From: Oscillospiraceae bacterium
GTDB taxonomy: Bacteria > Bacillota > Clostridia > Oscillospirales > Ruminococcaceae
Direction of reading: 5' to 3'
Length of the DNA: 44,578 nucleotides
Assembly: GCA_017847885.1 (NCBI GenBank)
Contig: JAGAUA010000041.1
Span: forward strand, 1-44,578
Made by a program: the position numbers and the translations under genes. Below are positions 18,395 to 27,586 of the stretch, piece by piece. Position 1 is the stretch's first letter. Every line of letters begins with the position of its first letter. Under the pieces are notes generated by a model. The model made no database searches. It worked only from the letters and a program-made list of their open reading frames with translations, and was not told the DNA's origin.

Positions 18395-19152
18395 ATTTCC
18401 GAAACGAGCTTATTGCTTCCGCAGCGGCGCAGCTTGCCTGCGATTATTGCTGCAATCCGGAGGATTTTATCGACACGGCTAACAAGGCGACCCTTTCCCG
18501 TTTATGTGACGGACGCCGTCATTTCAAAAGCGAGCCCGATTTTTTCAAAGCAGCAACTATGGGCTGCGGCACGGTCATTTCCGCAGCAAGCGAAATGCTG
18601 GATTTTTCGGGGGAACTGCTTTCAAAATGCAGCGGTGCGGAAATTTTCGAGCAGACTAAGATATGGAAGATAAACGCCCAGCTTGCAAAATATAACAAGG
18701 CAATTGCTTTCAACAACATTTTTTACCTGCCTGCAACGCCCTACAAATATATTCCCCGTGACGGTTTCCGCCTTCACTTTTATGAGGAAAAGGATATCGT
18801 AACGGAGCTTTACCCCGTGAAGGGCTTCAGCAACGCGCTTATGTACGACTCCTCAAAGCCGCGGCGCGACGTCCTTGCGGTCTGCGCCCTGAACGGCGAA
18901 AAAATTGTCGGAATGGCAGGCGCAAGCAACGACAGCGCACGCTTCTGGCAGATAGGCATTGACGTTCTTCCTGAATACAGGGGGCTGGGAATTGCTTCGG
19001 AGCTGGTTTCCGCGCTTACCCAAGCGGTTTTCATGCACGGTGCAATACCATATTACGGCACATGGAGCGGAAACATCGCTTCCCAAAACGTGGCAAAAAG
19101 CGCAGGCTATTACCCCGTCTGGACGGAAATGAACGCGTATGACATAGAATAG
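18391..19152 (+). CDS. GNAT family N-acetyltransferase
   Basis: A 253-residue protein with a C-terminal GNAT domain. The acetyl-CoA loop is LPEYRGLGIASELVSAL near residues 193-209, preceded by the beta-4 strand QIGIDV. The SQNVAKSAGYYPVW segment near 230 is the usual last part of the fold. The N-terminal 140 residues are a family-specific domain with five Cys in the first 55 residues. The acceptor is unknown. Its ATGA overlap with the Nudix gene suggests coupled translation. Confidence 0.88.
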   Translation: MNFRNELIASAAAQLACDYCCNPEDFIDTANKATLSRLCDGRRHFKSEPDFFKAATMGCGTVISAASEMLDFSGELLSKCSGAEIFEQTKIWKINAQLAKYNKAIAFNNIFYLPATPYKYIPRDGFRLHFYEEKDIVTELYPVKGFSNALMYDSSKPRRDVLAVCALNGEKIVGMAGASNDSARFWQIGIDVLPEYRGLGIASELVSALTQAVFMHGAIPYYGTWSGNIASQNVAKSAGYYPVWTEMNAYDIE

Positions 19153-19206
19153 CCGTGATTTCACAGAATTTTCACCCGAAAAAATGAAAAAATATTGTGA
19201 ACACTA

Positions 19207-19234
19207 TTGAAAAGTCGGAAAAAACTGTTATAAT
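19207..19234 (+). promoter_or_regulatory. Promoter of yajC
   Basis: TTGAAA (19207-19212), a 16-base spacer and TATAAT (19229-19234), 37 bases before the ATG. Confidence 0.7.
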
Positions 19235-19271
19235 AATAGTATTGTTTTAAAAAGATTTTAGGAGGAGTACA

Positions 19272-19643
19272 ATGAATACATCACTTTTGAACCTTATGAC
19301 GCGCGCTCAGGCTTCCGCACAGGAGCCGGCACAGGCAGATATGACAGGCTCCATGATCTACATGATAGTCTCCATCGCGCTTATGGTCGTGGTTTTCTAT
19401 TTCTTCGCTATCCGTCCTCAGAAGAAAAAGGAGAAGGAAGCAAAGGAAATGCGCGATAATCTCCAGATAGGCGACGAGGTAACCACTATCGGCGGAATTA
19501 CAGGCATTATCGTCCGCAAAAACGAGGATACCGTTGTTATCGAGACAGGCGGCGACCGCTCAAAGATACGCGTTAAGCTTTGGGCAATCTCCGAAAATGC
19601 GACCATTCACGACAACGCAGAGGAAGTCGTTAAGAAAAAGTAA
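19272..19643 (+). CDS. yajC: Preprotein translocase accessory subunit YajC
   Basis: A 123-residue YajC, which associates with SecDF and YidC at the Sec channel. A short N-terminus is followed by one membrane helix near residues 28-47. The hallmark FFAIRPQKKKEKE comes next, and then a soluble domain with GDEVTTIGGITGIIV. AGGAGGAG precedes the ATG. Next to TIGR04086 and the SCIFF genes, it is part of a neighbourhood widely conserved in Clostridia. Confidence 0.96.
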   Translation: MNTSLLNLMTRAQASAQEPAQADMTGSMIYMIVSIALMVVVFYFFAIRPQKKKEKEAKEMRDNLQIGDEVTTIGGITGIIVRKNEDTVVIETGGDRSKIRVKLWAISENATIHDNAEEVVKKK

Positions 19644-19717
19644 TGTTCTATAGATCCCTTCGGAAGCATAGTATATAGGAAGTATATTCCAAATGTCTTG
19701 CTTTCGGGGGGATATTT

Positions 19718-20122
19718 ATGCGCAGAAAAACACCTTATGAGCGTATGAAAACAGAACGGCTTCTGATGATAGTGCAGTCGGCGCTTGCCTGCGTGGGGGC
19801 AGCTTTCATCGCGGCGCTTATTTTTTCGGCAGCCGCCTCGGTGATAGATTTCAGCGACGGCACCTTCACTTTGGCGTCAAGCCTTGCTCTTTGCGCAGGC
19901 TGCTTTGCGGCTGGCTTTACCGCGGCAAAACGCAGGAAAAAGCACGGTCTTGCCACGGGTCTTGCCTGCGGAGCGGTAATTTTTGCTGCCGTTTTTATTG
20001 GCGGCTTGATATGCGTCAGAAGCTTTTCTGTCGGGGGATTTTTTACTAAATTATTAATAATATTTATATGTTCCGCAATTGGTGGTATAATTGGTGTAAA
20101 TTCCCCCCAAAGATTTCGTTAA
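19718..20122 (+). CDS. TIGR04086 family membrane protein
   Basis: A 134-residue protein with four predicted membrane helices, roughly at residues 14-34, 44-66, 75-97 and 104-124. Basic residues lie between helices 2 and 3 (AAKRRKKHGL). Topology and position, between yajC and scfA, fit the TIGR04086 family, which recurs beside SCIFF genes. Its role is unknown; an export or maturation link to SCIFF is only suggested by neighbourhood. The 74 bases before it hold partly complementary segments (GGAAGTATATTCC). Confidence 0.85.
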   Translation: MRRKTPYERMKTERLLMIVQSALACVGAAFIAALIFSAAASVIDFSDGTFTLASSLALCAGCFAAGFTAAKRRKKHGLATGLACGAVIFAAVFIGGLICVRSFSVGGFFTKLLIIFICSAIGGIIGVNSPQRFR

Positions 20123-20130
20123 AATGACTA

Positions 20131-20159
20131 TTGCAATACGTCGATTTATGTGGTATAAT
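20131..20159 (+). promoter_or_regulatory. Own promoter of scfA
   Basis: TTGCAA (20131-20136), 17 bases, TATAAT (20154-20159), 33 bases before the SCIFF start. This lets the peptide be made at a higher level than the upstream genes. Confidence 0.75.
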
Positions 20160-20191
20160 AATCACAATCTATTTATTCGGAGGGTTTTCTC

Positions 20192-20329
20192 ATGAAGCAT
20201 ATCATCACAATCAACAAGGCTAACCTTAAAAAGACTGCTGCTAAGGGCGGCTGCGGCAAGTGCCAGGCTTCCTGTCAGTCTGCTTGCAAGACTTCCTGCA
20301 CAGTTGCAAACCAGAAGTGCGAAAAGTGA
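20192..20329 (+). CDS. scfA: SCIFF ribosomal peptide precursor (six Cys in forty-five residues)
   Basis: A 45-residue peptide with six Cys at positions 21, 24, 28, 32, 36 and 43. The first half (MKHIITINKANLKKTAAKGG) acts as leader and the CGKCQASCQSACKTSC core follows. This is the SCIFF family, found across Clostridia. Its radical SAM partner installs a thioether from a core Cys to a nearby residue. The biological role of the mature product is unknown. TTCGGAGGG lies 8 bases before the ATG. It is followed by a hairpin before scfB. Confidence 0.97.
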   Translation: MKHIITINKANLKKTAAKGGCGKCQASCQSACKTSCTVANQKCEK

Positions 20330-20353
20330 TCCCGTTTTTGCGGGGGGAGTATT

Positions 20354-20380
20354 AAGGGACAGGAATGTCCCTTATTTGCT
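20354..20380 (+). terminator. Hairpin between scfA and scfB (partial terminator)
   Basis: A perfect 8-bp stem AAGGGACA/TGTCCCTT with loop GGAA is followed by ATTTGCTTTT. The weak T-tract suits partial termination, giving more peptide than maturase mRNA. Confidence 0.6.
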
Positions 20381-20480
20381 TTTCGAAAATTTTATCGGCA
20401 GAATGATCCCGGGCTTGATATTATATATCGGCAGGGGATTTTTCTATATATTAGTAAAAAGAAGTACAGAGGGGTAGCAT

Positions 20481-21866
20481 ATGATACACAAATACAAGCT
20501 TAACGGTTTAAATATTGTTCTTGACGTAAACAGCGGAGGAGTTCATCTTGTTGACGAGCTTACCTACGATATCCTTGACAACGTTGAGCCGCCTTTTGAG
20601 GAGAAGTGTCCCGAAAAGGTGGTTGAAAAGCTTATGCGCTTTTACGCTCAGGAGGATATTGAGTCCTGCTATGAGGAGGTAAAGGAGCTTTATAACGACG
20701 GTATCCTCTTTTCGGAGGACGATTACGAAAAGTTTGCGAAATATTCCGTTGCTTCCCCCGTAAAGGCGATGTGCCTGCTTGTGGAGCAGGACTGCAACCT
20801 GCGCTGCGAATACTGCTTTGCTTCAACCGGCGATTACGGTCTTGGCAAGCGTATGCACATGGATTTTGAAACTGGCAAAAAGGCGCTGGATTTCCTGCTT
20901 GAAAATTCGGGCGACAGAGAAAATCTTGAGGTGGACTTCTTCGGCGGCGAGCCTCTTATGAACTGGGAGGTTGTAAAGCGCCTTACCGAGTACGGCAGAA
21001 GCAGGGAAAAGGAGTACGGCAAACGCTTCCGCTTTACAATTACAACAAACGGTATGCTCCTTGACGACGAAAAAGCGGACTTCATCAACAGAGAGATGTC
21101 CAATGTGGTAATGTCCATAGACGGCAGAAAGGAAGTCAACGACCGCGTGAGAAAGCGCGTCGACGGCACGGGCTGCTATGACAGGATAATGGATAAGTAC
21201 AAGGCGCTTGCGGAAAAGAGAAACTACGAGAATTACTATGTCCGCGGCACGTTTACAAAGTATAACCTTGACTTTTCAAAGGATGTTCTTCATCTGTACG
21301 AGCAGGGCTTCGACCAGATATCCGTTGAGCCTGTTACAAGCGAGCCGTCCCAAAGCTATGCGCTGACAGAAAGAGACCTGCCTGCTATCTTCTCGGAGTA
21401 TGAGCGTCTTGCCAATATTATCCTTGAACATGACAGACAGGGCAAGCACTTCAACTTCTTCCATTTTATGCTTGACCTTGACCAGGGTCCCTGCGCGATA
21501 AAGCGCCTGCGCGGCTGCGGAAGCGGCAACGAGTATGTTGCGGTCACTCCCGAGGGAGACATATACCCCTGCCACCAGTTTGTGGGATATGACGAATACA
21601 AAATGGGCAACATCAACGACGGCACATTCAACAGCGAAATGAAGAACGATTTTGCCAAGGCACATATTTACAGCAAAGAGGACTGCAAAAAATGCTGGGC
21701 GAAGTTCTATTGCAGCGGCGGCTGCAACGCAAACAATTTCATTTATACGGGAAATATCCTTACGGCGCATAAGCTTTCCTGCGAGATACAGAAAAAGCGC
21801 CTTGAATGTGCGATAATGATAAAGGCGGCAAAGGCTGCCGAGGAAGCGGAAAAAGCGGCAGAATGA
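20481..21866 (+). CDS. scfB: SCIFF thioether maturase, radical SAM/SPASM protein
   Basis: A 461-residue peptide-modifying radical SAM enzyme. The N-terminal 90 residues form a peptide-binding, PqqD-like domain (LVDELTYDILD). The radical SAM cluster motif CNLRCEYC gives ligands C105, C109 and C112. DFFGGEPLMNW follows, the SAM-binding GGEP. The C-terminal SPASM region has CAIKRLRGCGSG, YPCHQF and CKKCWAKFYCSGGC, ligands for two auxiliary 4Fe-4S clusters. It is expected to form Cys thioether bonds in the scfA product. GAGGGGTAGC precedes the ATG. Confidence 0.96.
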   Translation: MIHKYKLNGLNIVLDVNSGGVHLVDELTYDILDNVEPPFEEKCPEKVVEKLMRFYAQEDIESCYEEVKELYNDGILFSEDDYEKFAKYSVASPVKAMCLLVEQDCNLRCEYCFASTGDYGLGKRMHMDFETGKKALDFLLENSGDRENLEVDFFGGEPLMNWEVVKRLTEYGRSREKEYGKRFRFTITTNGMLLDDEKADFINREMSNVVMSIDGRKEVNDRVRKRVDGTGCYDRIMDKYKALAEKRNYENYYVRGTFTKYNLDFSKDVLHLYEQGFDQISVEPVTSEPSQSYALTERDLPAIFSEYERLANIILEHDRQGKHFNFFHFMLDLDQGPCAIKRLRGCGSGNEYVAVTPEGDIYPCHQFVGYDEYKMGNINDGTFNSEMKNDFAKAHIYSKEDCKKCWAKFYCSGGCNANNFIYTGNILTAHKLSCEIQKKRLECAIMIKAAKAAEEAEKAAE

Positions 21867-21893
21867 AATAGTATAACAGACAAGAGGGATACT

Positions 21894-22115
21894 ATGCCAA
21901 GACAGAAAACCCCGAAAAAGCTGACGGATAAGCAGAAGATACGCCTGCTGGAACGGGAAATAAGGGATATGCAGCGTGATTTCAGGGAGACCTTCAGCGT
22001 TTTGGAGGAAAAGCCGAAAAAGAAAAGCGTAGGAACGCTTCCCGTTATCGCGGTCATTGGGCTTGCGGCAATGATACTGCTTGCGGCATTTGTATGCATA
22101 AACGTAATACTGTGA
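21894..22115 (+). CDS. Small single-pass membrane protein of unknown function
   Basis: A 73-residue protein. A basic, charged stretch with heptad-like spacing (LTDKQKIRLLEREIRDMQRD) at about 10-30 may form a short coiled coil. A Pro/Lys linker follows, then one C-terminal membrane helix near 50-71. I do not recognise the family. GAGGGATACT precedes the ATG. It lies 27 bases after scfB and 18 before the CDF gene, so it is probably co-transcribed with them. Confidence 0.75.
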   Translation: MPRQKTPKKLTDKQKIRLLEREIRDMQRDFRETFSVLEEKPKKKSVGTLPVIAVIGLAAMILLAAFVCINVIL

Positions 22116-22133
22116 TTTATTGGAAGTGACGTT

Positions 22134-23309
22134 ATGATAAAGCTTTTGGCAAAAATTTTCATCAAAGACCGTGAAAATGTAAAGGACAAGACCGTCCGCG
22201 AAAAATACTGCGTCCTCGGCGGTGCGGTAGGCGCGGTCTGCAACCTTTTCCTGTTCGGACTGAAGCTGACGATAGGCACACTTATGAAGAGTATCGCCAT
22301 CACCTCCGACGCGTTCAACAACCTTTCCGATATGGGCAGCTGCTTTGTGGCGATAATCGGCGCAAAGCTTTCCAACCGCCTTCCCGACCGCGAGCATCCT
22401 TTCGGTCACGGCAGGATAGAGTATATCTCCTCGCTGATAGTTTCCTTTATTATCCTTATAGTCGGCTTCGAGCTTTTCAAGGGCAGCGTTGACAAGATAC
22501 TCAATCCCGAGCCTGTAATTTTCAGCATACCCATGATAATCATCCTTGCGGCTTCGCTCCTTGTCAAGCTGTGGATGTTTGTGTGCTACCGCTTTATTGC
22601 GGAGAAAATCGACTCCTCCGTTATGAAAGCGACCGCAAGGGACAGCATAAACGACGTTATCTCTACGGGCGCGGTAATTGCGGCAACCGTTGCGGGACAT
22701 TTCCTGCCCTTCCACACCGACGGTTTTGTGGGCGTTATCGTTGCGGTGTATATCATGTACGGCGGCATAAAGCTTGCAAAGGAGACTATCGACCTGCTTT
22801 TGGGCACGCCTCCTACGCAGGAGACCATTGAAACCCTCAGCGGCATAATTCTCTCCCGTGAGGAGATAGTGGGCATACACGACCTTATCGTTCATGACTA
22901 TGGTCCCGGCAGAGTTTTTGCTTCGGTACACGCCGAGGTGCCCGACGACGCAAACGCCGTACATATCCACGAAATAATCGACGCCGTGGAAAGGCAGATA
23001 CTCCTTGAAACGGGCATACAGATGGTAATACACTCCGACCCGATAACCGTGAACAACGAATATGTGGACGGTATCAAGGAAAACGTGAAGAAGTGCATTG
23101 AAAATGTGGCGGCAGGCTGCACCATGCACGATTTCAGAATAACCGACGGCGAAAACCGCATAAATCTGATTTTCGATTTGGTGATAAGCAGCAGCTATCC
23201 GCCCAAGGAAAGCGCGAAGATAGTTTCGGGGCTGAAAGAGGCTTTGCACGAATGTGACAGCCGTTACGAGGCGGTCATTACGGTAGACCGTGACTACAAT
23301 GGCAGATGA
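22134..23309 (+). CDS. Cation diffusion facilitator (CDF) transporter
   Basis: A 391-residue divalent cation/proton antiporter of the CDF family, likely exporting zinc, manganese or iron. Six membrane helices occupy roughly residues 25-215. Helix II carries SDAFNNLSDMG with the metal-site aspartates, and HPFGHGRIEY marks the II-III loop. Helix V has ARDSINDVIST. A cytoplasmic domain with HDLIVHDYGPG and ASVHAEVP follows; the C-terminal part is longer than in minimal CDFs. The ribosome site GGAAGTG is weak. The next gene overlaps its end. Confidence 0.93.
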   Translation: MIKLLAKIFIKDRENVKDKTVREKYCVLGGAVGAVCNLFLFGLKLTIGTLMKSIAITSDAFNNLSDMGSCFVAIIGAKLSNRLPDREHPFGHGRIEYISSLIVSFIILIVGFELFKGSVDKILNPEPVIFSIPMIIILAASLLVKLWMFVCYRFIAEKIDSSVMKATARDSINDVISTGAVIAATVAGHFLPFHTDGFVGVIVAVYIMYGGIKLAKETIDLLLGTPPTQETIETLSGIILSREEIVGIHDLIVHDYGPGRVFASVHAEVPDDANAVHIHEIIDAVERQILLETGIQMVIHSDPITVNNEYVDGIKENVKKCIENVAAGCTMHDFRITDGENRINLIFDLVISSSYPPKESAKIVSGLKEALHECDSRYEAVITVDRDYNGR

Positions 23310-24012
23310 GAGAACGCTGACCGTTGACGGACGGGAAATACGCTGGGTGCTGACTCGGAAAAAGGTAAAAAACGTTAATCTTAGGGTAAAGCCCGACGGC
23401 ATTGTTTATATCAGCGCAGGAGCGCGTGTGCCGATAAAATTTATCGAGGGGTTCATTGCCGAAAAAAGCGGCTTTATCTTTTCTGCAATTGACAGAATGA
23501 GTATCCGCGGCAGCCGCCCCGAGCTTCCGAAAGCGGAGAATATATACAAAAATGGTGATACTGTCAGTTATTTCGGGGAGAATTATACTTTGCGTATAAT
23601 TATTTCACCCTCCGAGGGAGCGGAAGAAGAGAACGGCGTGCTGACGGTATACGCAAAAAGCGGCGACAGGGCAGGGAAGGTGCTGGAAAAGTTTTACGCC
23701 GAAAAGACAAGGCAGTTTTTCGGCAGGCTGAATTTGAGTACCTGCGAAATGTTCCGCGCAAAGGGGTATGATGTGCCCCTTGCCGACTTGCAGATACGGG
23801 AGATGCGCTCAAGGTGGGGAAGCTGCCACTATGCAAAGGGAAAAATCGTGATGAATAGCCGCCTTGCGCTGTACCCCGAGGTATGCGCAAGGTACGTTTT
23901 TATCCACGAGTACGCCCACTTTGTCGTGCTTGACCACAGCGCGGCGTTTTATGCGGTGGTGAAGCAGCTTATGCCAGACTATAAAATTTGCGTTAATATG
24001 CTAAAGAATTAA
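23299..24012 (+). CDS. YgjP/DUF45-type zinc metallopeptidase
   Basis: A 237-residue protein with the WLM/SprT-like fold of the YgjP (DUF45) family. The conserved RSRWGSC block near residue 173 is followed by HEYAHFVVLDHSAAFY near 203-218, giving HExxH plus a third His as zinc ligands. Family members are thought to be intracellular proteases of uncertain substrate. The start is the ATG at 23299, inside the end of the CDF gene (11-base overlap); a GTG at 23290 is an alternative. Confidence 0.87.
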   Translation: MADERTLTVDGREIRWVLTRKKVKNVNLRVKPDGIVYISAGARVPIKFIEGFIAEKSGFIFSAIDRMSIRGSRPELPKAENIYKNGDTVSYFGENYTLRIIISPSEGAEEENGVLTVYAKSGDRAGKVLEKFYAEKTRQFFGRLNLSTCEMFRAKGYDVPLADLQIREMRSRWGSCHYAKGKIVMNSRLALYPEVCARYVFIHEYAHFVVLDHSAAFYAVVKQLMPDYKICVNMLKN

Positions 24013-24103
24013 AGAACTTTTGAAACGTACCGCAGAAAATATTTCAATTTTAAGCGGCTTATAAGCTTTTTTTATGTTTTTATGGTTTTTTTCAAAAAAA
24101 CAC

Positions 24104-24132
24104 TTGCAAAATTTAAAATAATAGTGTATACT
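24104..24132 (+). promoter_or_regulatory. Promoter of gdhA
   Basis: TTGCAA (24104-24109), 17 bases, TATACT (24127-24132), leaving a leader of about 70 bases. The rest of 24013-24210 is AT-rich, with a weak AAGC/GCTT hairpin and T-run near 24052-24071 that may terminate the upstream operon. Confidence 0.65.
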
Positions 24133-24135
24133 TAA

Positions 24136-25563
<1,428 letters not shown>

Positions 25564-25583
25564 TCTTCCCTAAGCATATATAC

Positions 25584-25620
25584 AAAAAATGGTATCGGCT
25601 TTGTTCCGATACCATTTTTT
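25584..25620 (+). terminator. Terminator of gdhA
   Basis: A perfect 15-bp stem, AAAAAATGGTATCGG with CCGATACCATTTTTT, and a 7-base loop. The U-run is symmetrical, so it may also stop minus-strand transcription, though it lies after the anti-sigma gene in that direction too. Confidence 0.93.
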
Positions 25621-25681
25621 ATTCGTTTATCATTTTGACGGTTTCACGCAGCACGATGTCATATTTCAGGCAGGTTTCATA

Positions 25682-26797
25682 CTATTTAATAATAACGGGC
25701 TCGCTGCCCTCAATTTCGATAACGACGCTTTCCGCCGACTGAAAATCAAAGGGCTCAAAGCTTAAAATACCGGTAAAGCTGTTTGTTAATGTTGTTCCGT
25801 TATCTGTTGTGTAGCAGGTCACCCTAAAAGGCTTTTCGTAACCATTAAACTCCTCACCTATATAGGGCACGTTTTCCCCGTCAACGACAAGCTTAAAGGG
25901 GCAGGAGTCATACGAAGATTTTACTTTCTCGTTTGGAATACCCGTTATTGTTTCGCCGTAAATGCAGCCCATTTCCCATATGTTGGTAATTTCTCCCAAT
26001 GAGTCGGGAACGGTATATCCTATAAGAATTCTTGTTACATAATCGGAGGGAATAAACTTCTCAATCGTGCAGGCTTCACCGTTTACGCTGACCTCTCTGT
26101 TCGGCTCAATGCAGGTATATTCCGTCAGAACATTTTTATCCGGTGCAAAGCTTAGCTGCAAGTCTGCCGGCTGCCGTGTAAATGAAACAAATTCATCTGC
26201 TTCAAAGCAAACGTGCGTAACATCTACAAGCAGTTTAACATTGTTTTCAACGGCATTTTTGCTCCAATAGGGATACACCCTCACCTTGAAAATATAAACC
26301 GTATCGCCGTTTTCGTCCTTTTCGGGCACGCCGTAATAACGGTCAAAAGCGTACTTTTCGGGATTTGTGACTGTTTCGTCAAAAATTTTTACGTCAAGGG
26401 CAATACGCTCAAAATCCTTAGGTGCGTCATCTTTAAGCTTAGCCTCAAGAATAACGTAGCTGTCGCTATAGTCGCCCATAAAAGCAGACACTTTCAGAGA
26501 CACAAGGTCATTTTCGGCGTATTCGCTAAGCTCTTGATATGCCCCCGTTTCGATTTTTGCGGCGGAAATATCGTCGTCAAAGCATCCGCGCAGGATATCG
26601 CCGAAGTCGAAAAATCCCGTGAGCGCCGCCGCAGTAACGGTTACGGTAAAAACTGCCGCGGCAGCCGCAGCAACAGCGGCAAGCTTTTTTATTTTGGGGC
26701 GTTCGGCAGACTTTTCCTCACCGATTTTGGCGTAAAGCTTTTCTTTCCAGCTGTCGGGAGTCTTCATATTGGAAAAAATTTGATTGATATTTTTCAT
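25682..26797 (-). CDS. Membrane anti-sigma factor, DUF4179-like
   Basis: A 371-residue protein. A cytoplasmic N-terminus of about 38 residues (MKNINQIFSNMKTPDSWKEK) presumably binds the sigma factor. One membrane helix follows at about 39-60, then a large extracytoplasmic domain with signal-sensing potential. The N-terminus resembles DUF4179 proteins. The ATG overlaps the sigma gene stop by 4 bases, so the pair is translationally coupled. After the TAG stop the frame continues in phase for another 20 codons to a TAA at 25619, which may be remnant coding sequence. Confidence 0.8.
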   Translation of the reverse strand: MKNINQIFSNMKTPDSWKEKLYAKIGEEKSAERPKIKKLAAVAAAAAAVFTVTVTAAALTGFFDFGDILRGCFDDDISAAKIETGAYQELSEYAENDLVSLKVSAFMGDYSDSYVILEAKLKDDAPKDFERIALDVKIFDETVTNPEKYAFDRYYGVPEKDENGDTVYIFKVRVYPYWSKNAVENNVKLLVDVTHVCFEADEFVSFTRQPADLQLSFAPDKNVLTEYTCIEPNREVSVNGEACTIEKFIPSDYVTRILIGYTVPDSLGEITNIWEMGCIYGETITGIPNEKVKSSYDSCPFKLVVDGENVPYIGEEFNGYEKPFRVTCYTTDNGTTLTNSFTGILSFEPFDFQSAESVVIEIEGSEPVIIK

Positions 26798-27288
26798 AGC
26801 AGTTCCTCCTCTTCGGACATTTCCGTCAGTTTGTCTTTCAGCATATCGCGCCCCCGTTTAAGCCTGCTTTTTATGGTATTTTCGCGGCTTTTAAGCAGCT
26901 TTGAAAGCTCTGCGACCGAGTACCCCGAATAATAATGCAGGTAAATAACGTCACGGTAGAGCGGCGGCAACGACATGATCTGTTCCATAGCCTGACAGTC
27001 ATGCTCGTCCTCGTAAAATGAATTTACAAATTCGAGAGGCTCTGTTTTATGGCGGCTCATGAACCTAAAACGGTTTTTGCACTCGTTCAGCGTGACCCTG
27101 ATAAGCCACGCCTTGATATGCTCCGCATCCTTTTCAAGCATGGACTTGTTTTTGTACAGCTTGAGAAAAACGTTCTGGTAACAGTCCTCGGCGTCCTGCC
27201 TGTTCCCGAGGCGAAGCAGGCAAAGACCCGTTACCATATCCGAATATTCCTCCACAGCATTTTCAAAAAGCCTTTTCATATCTGCCAT
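26794..27288 (-). CDS. ECF-type RNA polymerase sigma factor
   Basis: A 164-residue sigma-70 family factor with regions 2 and 4 only. Region 2 includes LRLGNRQDAEDCYQNVFLKL and AHIKAWLIRVTLN-like text near residues 20-65. Region 4 is YRDVIYLHYYSGYSVAELSKLL with the helix-turn-helix and ENTIKSRLKRGRDML near 110-150. I use the ATG at 27288 with AAAGGAAG upstream; 13 further codons are open before it. The co-encoded membrane anti-sigma implies release by an envelope signal. Confidence 0.93.
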   Translation of the reverse strand: MADMKRLFENAVEEYSDMVTGLCLLRLGNRQDAEDCYQNVFLKLYKNKSMLEKDAEHIKAWLIRVTLNECKNRFRFMSRHKTEPLEFVNSFYEDEHDCQAMEQIMSLPPLYRDVIYLHYYSGYSVAELSKLLKSRENTIKSRLKRGRDMLKDKLTEMSEEEELL

Positions 27289-27319
27289 AATATTCTTCCT
27301 TTCAGCCTCTCTTTGACAG

Positions 27320-27349
27320 TAACACACCGCAGGAGAGGAAAAGGTTGCA
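27320..27349 (-). promoter_or_regulatory. Candidate autoregulated ECF promoter
   Basis: On the minus strand TGCAACC (27343-27349), with an AAC core typical of ECF -35 boxes, is followed after 13 bases by CGGTGTGTTA (27320-27329), a GT-containing -10-like box. It lies 30 bases before the sigma gene. Confidence 0.5.
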
Positions 27350-27375
27350 TAGTCTGTTCAAAAAGTTTTTTCAAT

Positions 27376-27454
27376 AACGGGCGGATAATATCCGCCCCTA
27401 CAAAACGGCTGAAAAAGTAATTCCAATGTAGGGGACGGGTCTCCCGTCCCGTTA
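27376..27454. repeat. Dispersed two-hairpin repeat, copy B
   Basis: AACGGGCGGATAATATCCGC at 27376-27395 and GACGGG/CCCGTC at 27434-27448, with CCCCTAC and GTAGGGG between. This matches the reverse complement of the copy at 2976-3055 through both palindromes; the spacer is less similar. Confidence 0.8.
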
Positions 27455-27523
27455 ACGTTATTGTTTTCAGATTGCCGTCATGCATTTATAATATCAAAAA
27501 AATAAATCTCTGTAAATAAAAAT

Positions 27524-27552
27524 TTGACATTTCAGGAAATAAACTGTATAAT
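27524..27552 (+). promoter_or_regulatory. Promoter of the amidohydrolase gene
   Basis: TTGACA (27524-27529), a 17-base spacer, TATAAT (27547-27552): a full consensus match 34 bases before the ATG. Confidence 0.85.
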
Positions 27553-27586
27553 TATTGTGTATGCTTTATATGAAAGGAACCTAACA

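Noticed and set aside
21276..23402. 708-codon minus-strand frame opposite scfB and the CDF gene
   Set aside because: Both genes beneath have clear motifs and ribosome sites. The minus-strand product has low-complexity, His/Tyr/Arg-rich text and no start signal; it results from codon bias.
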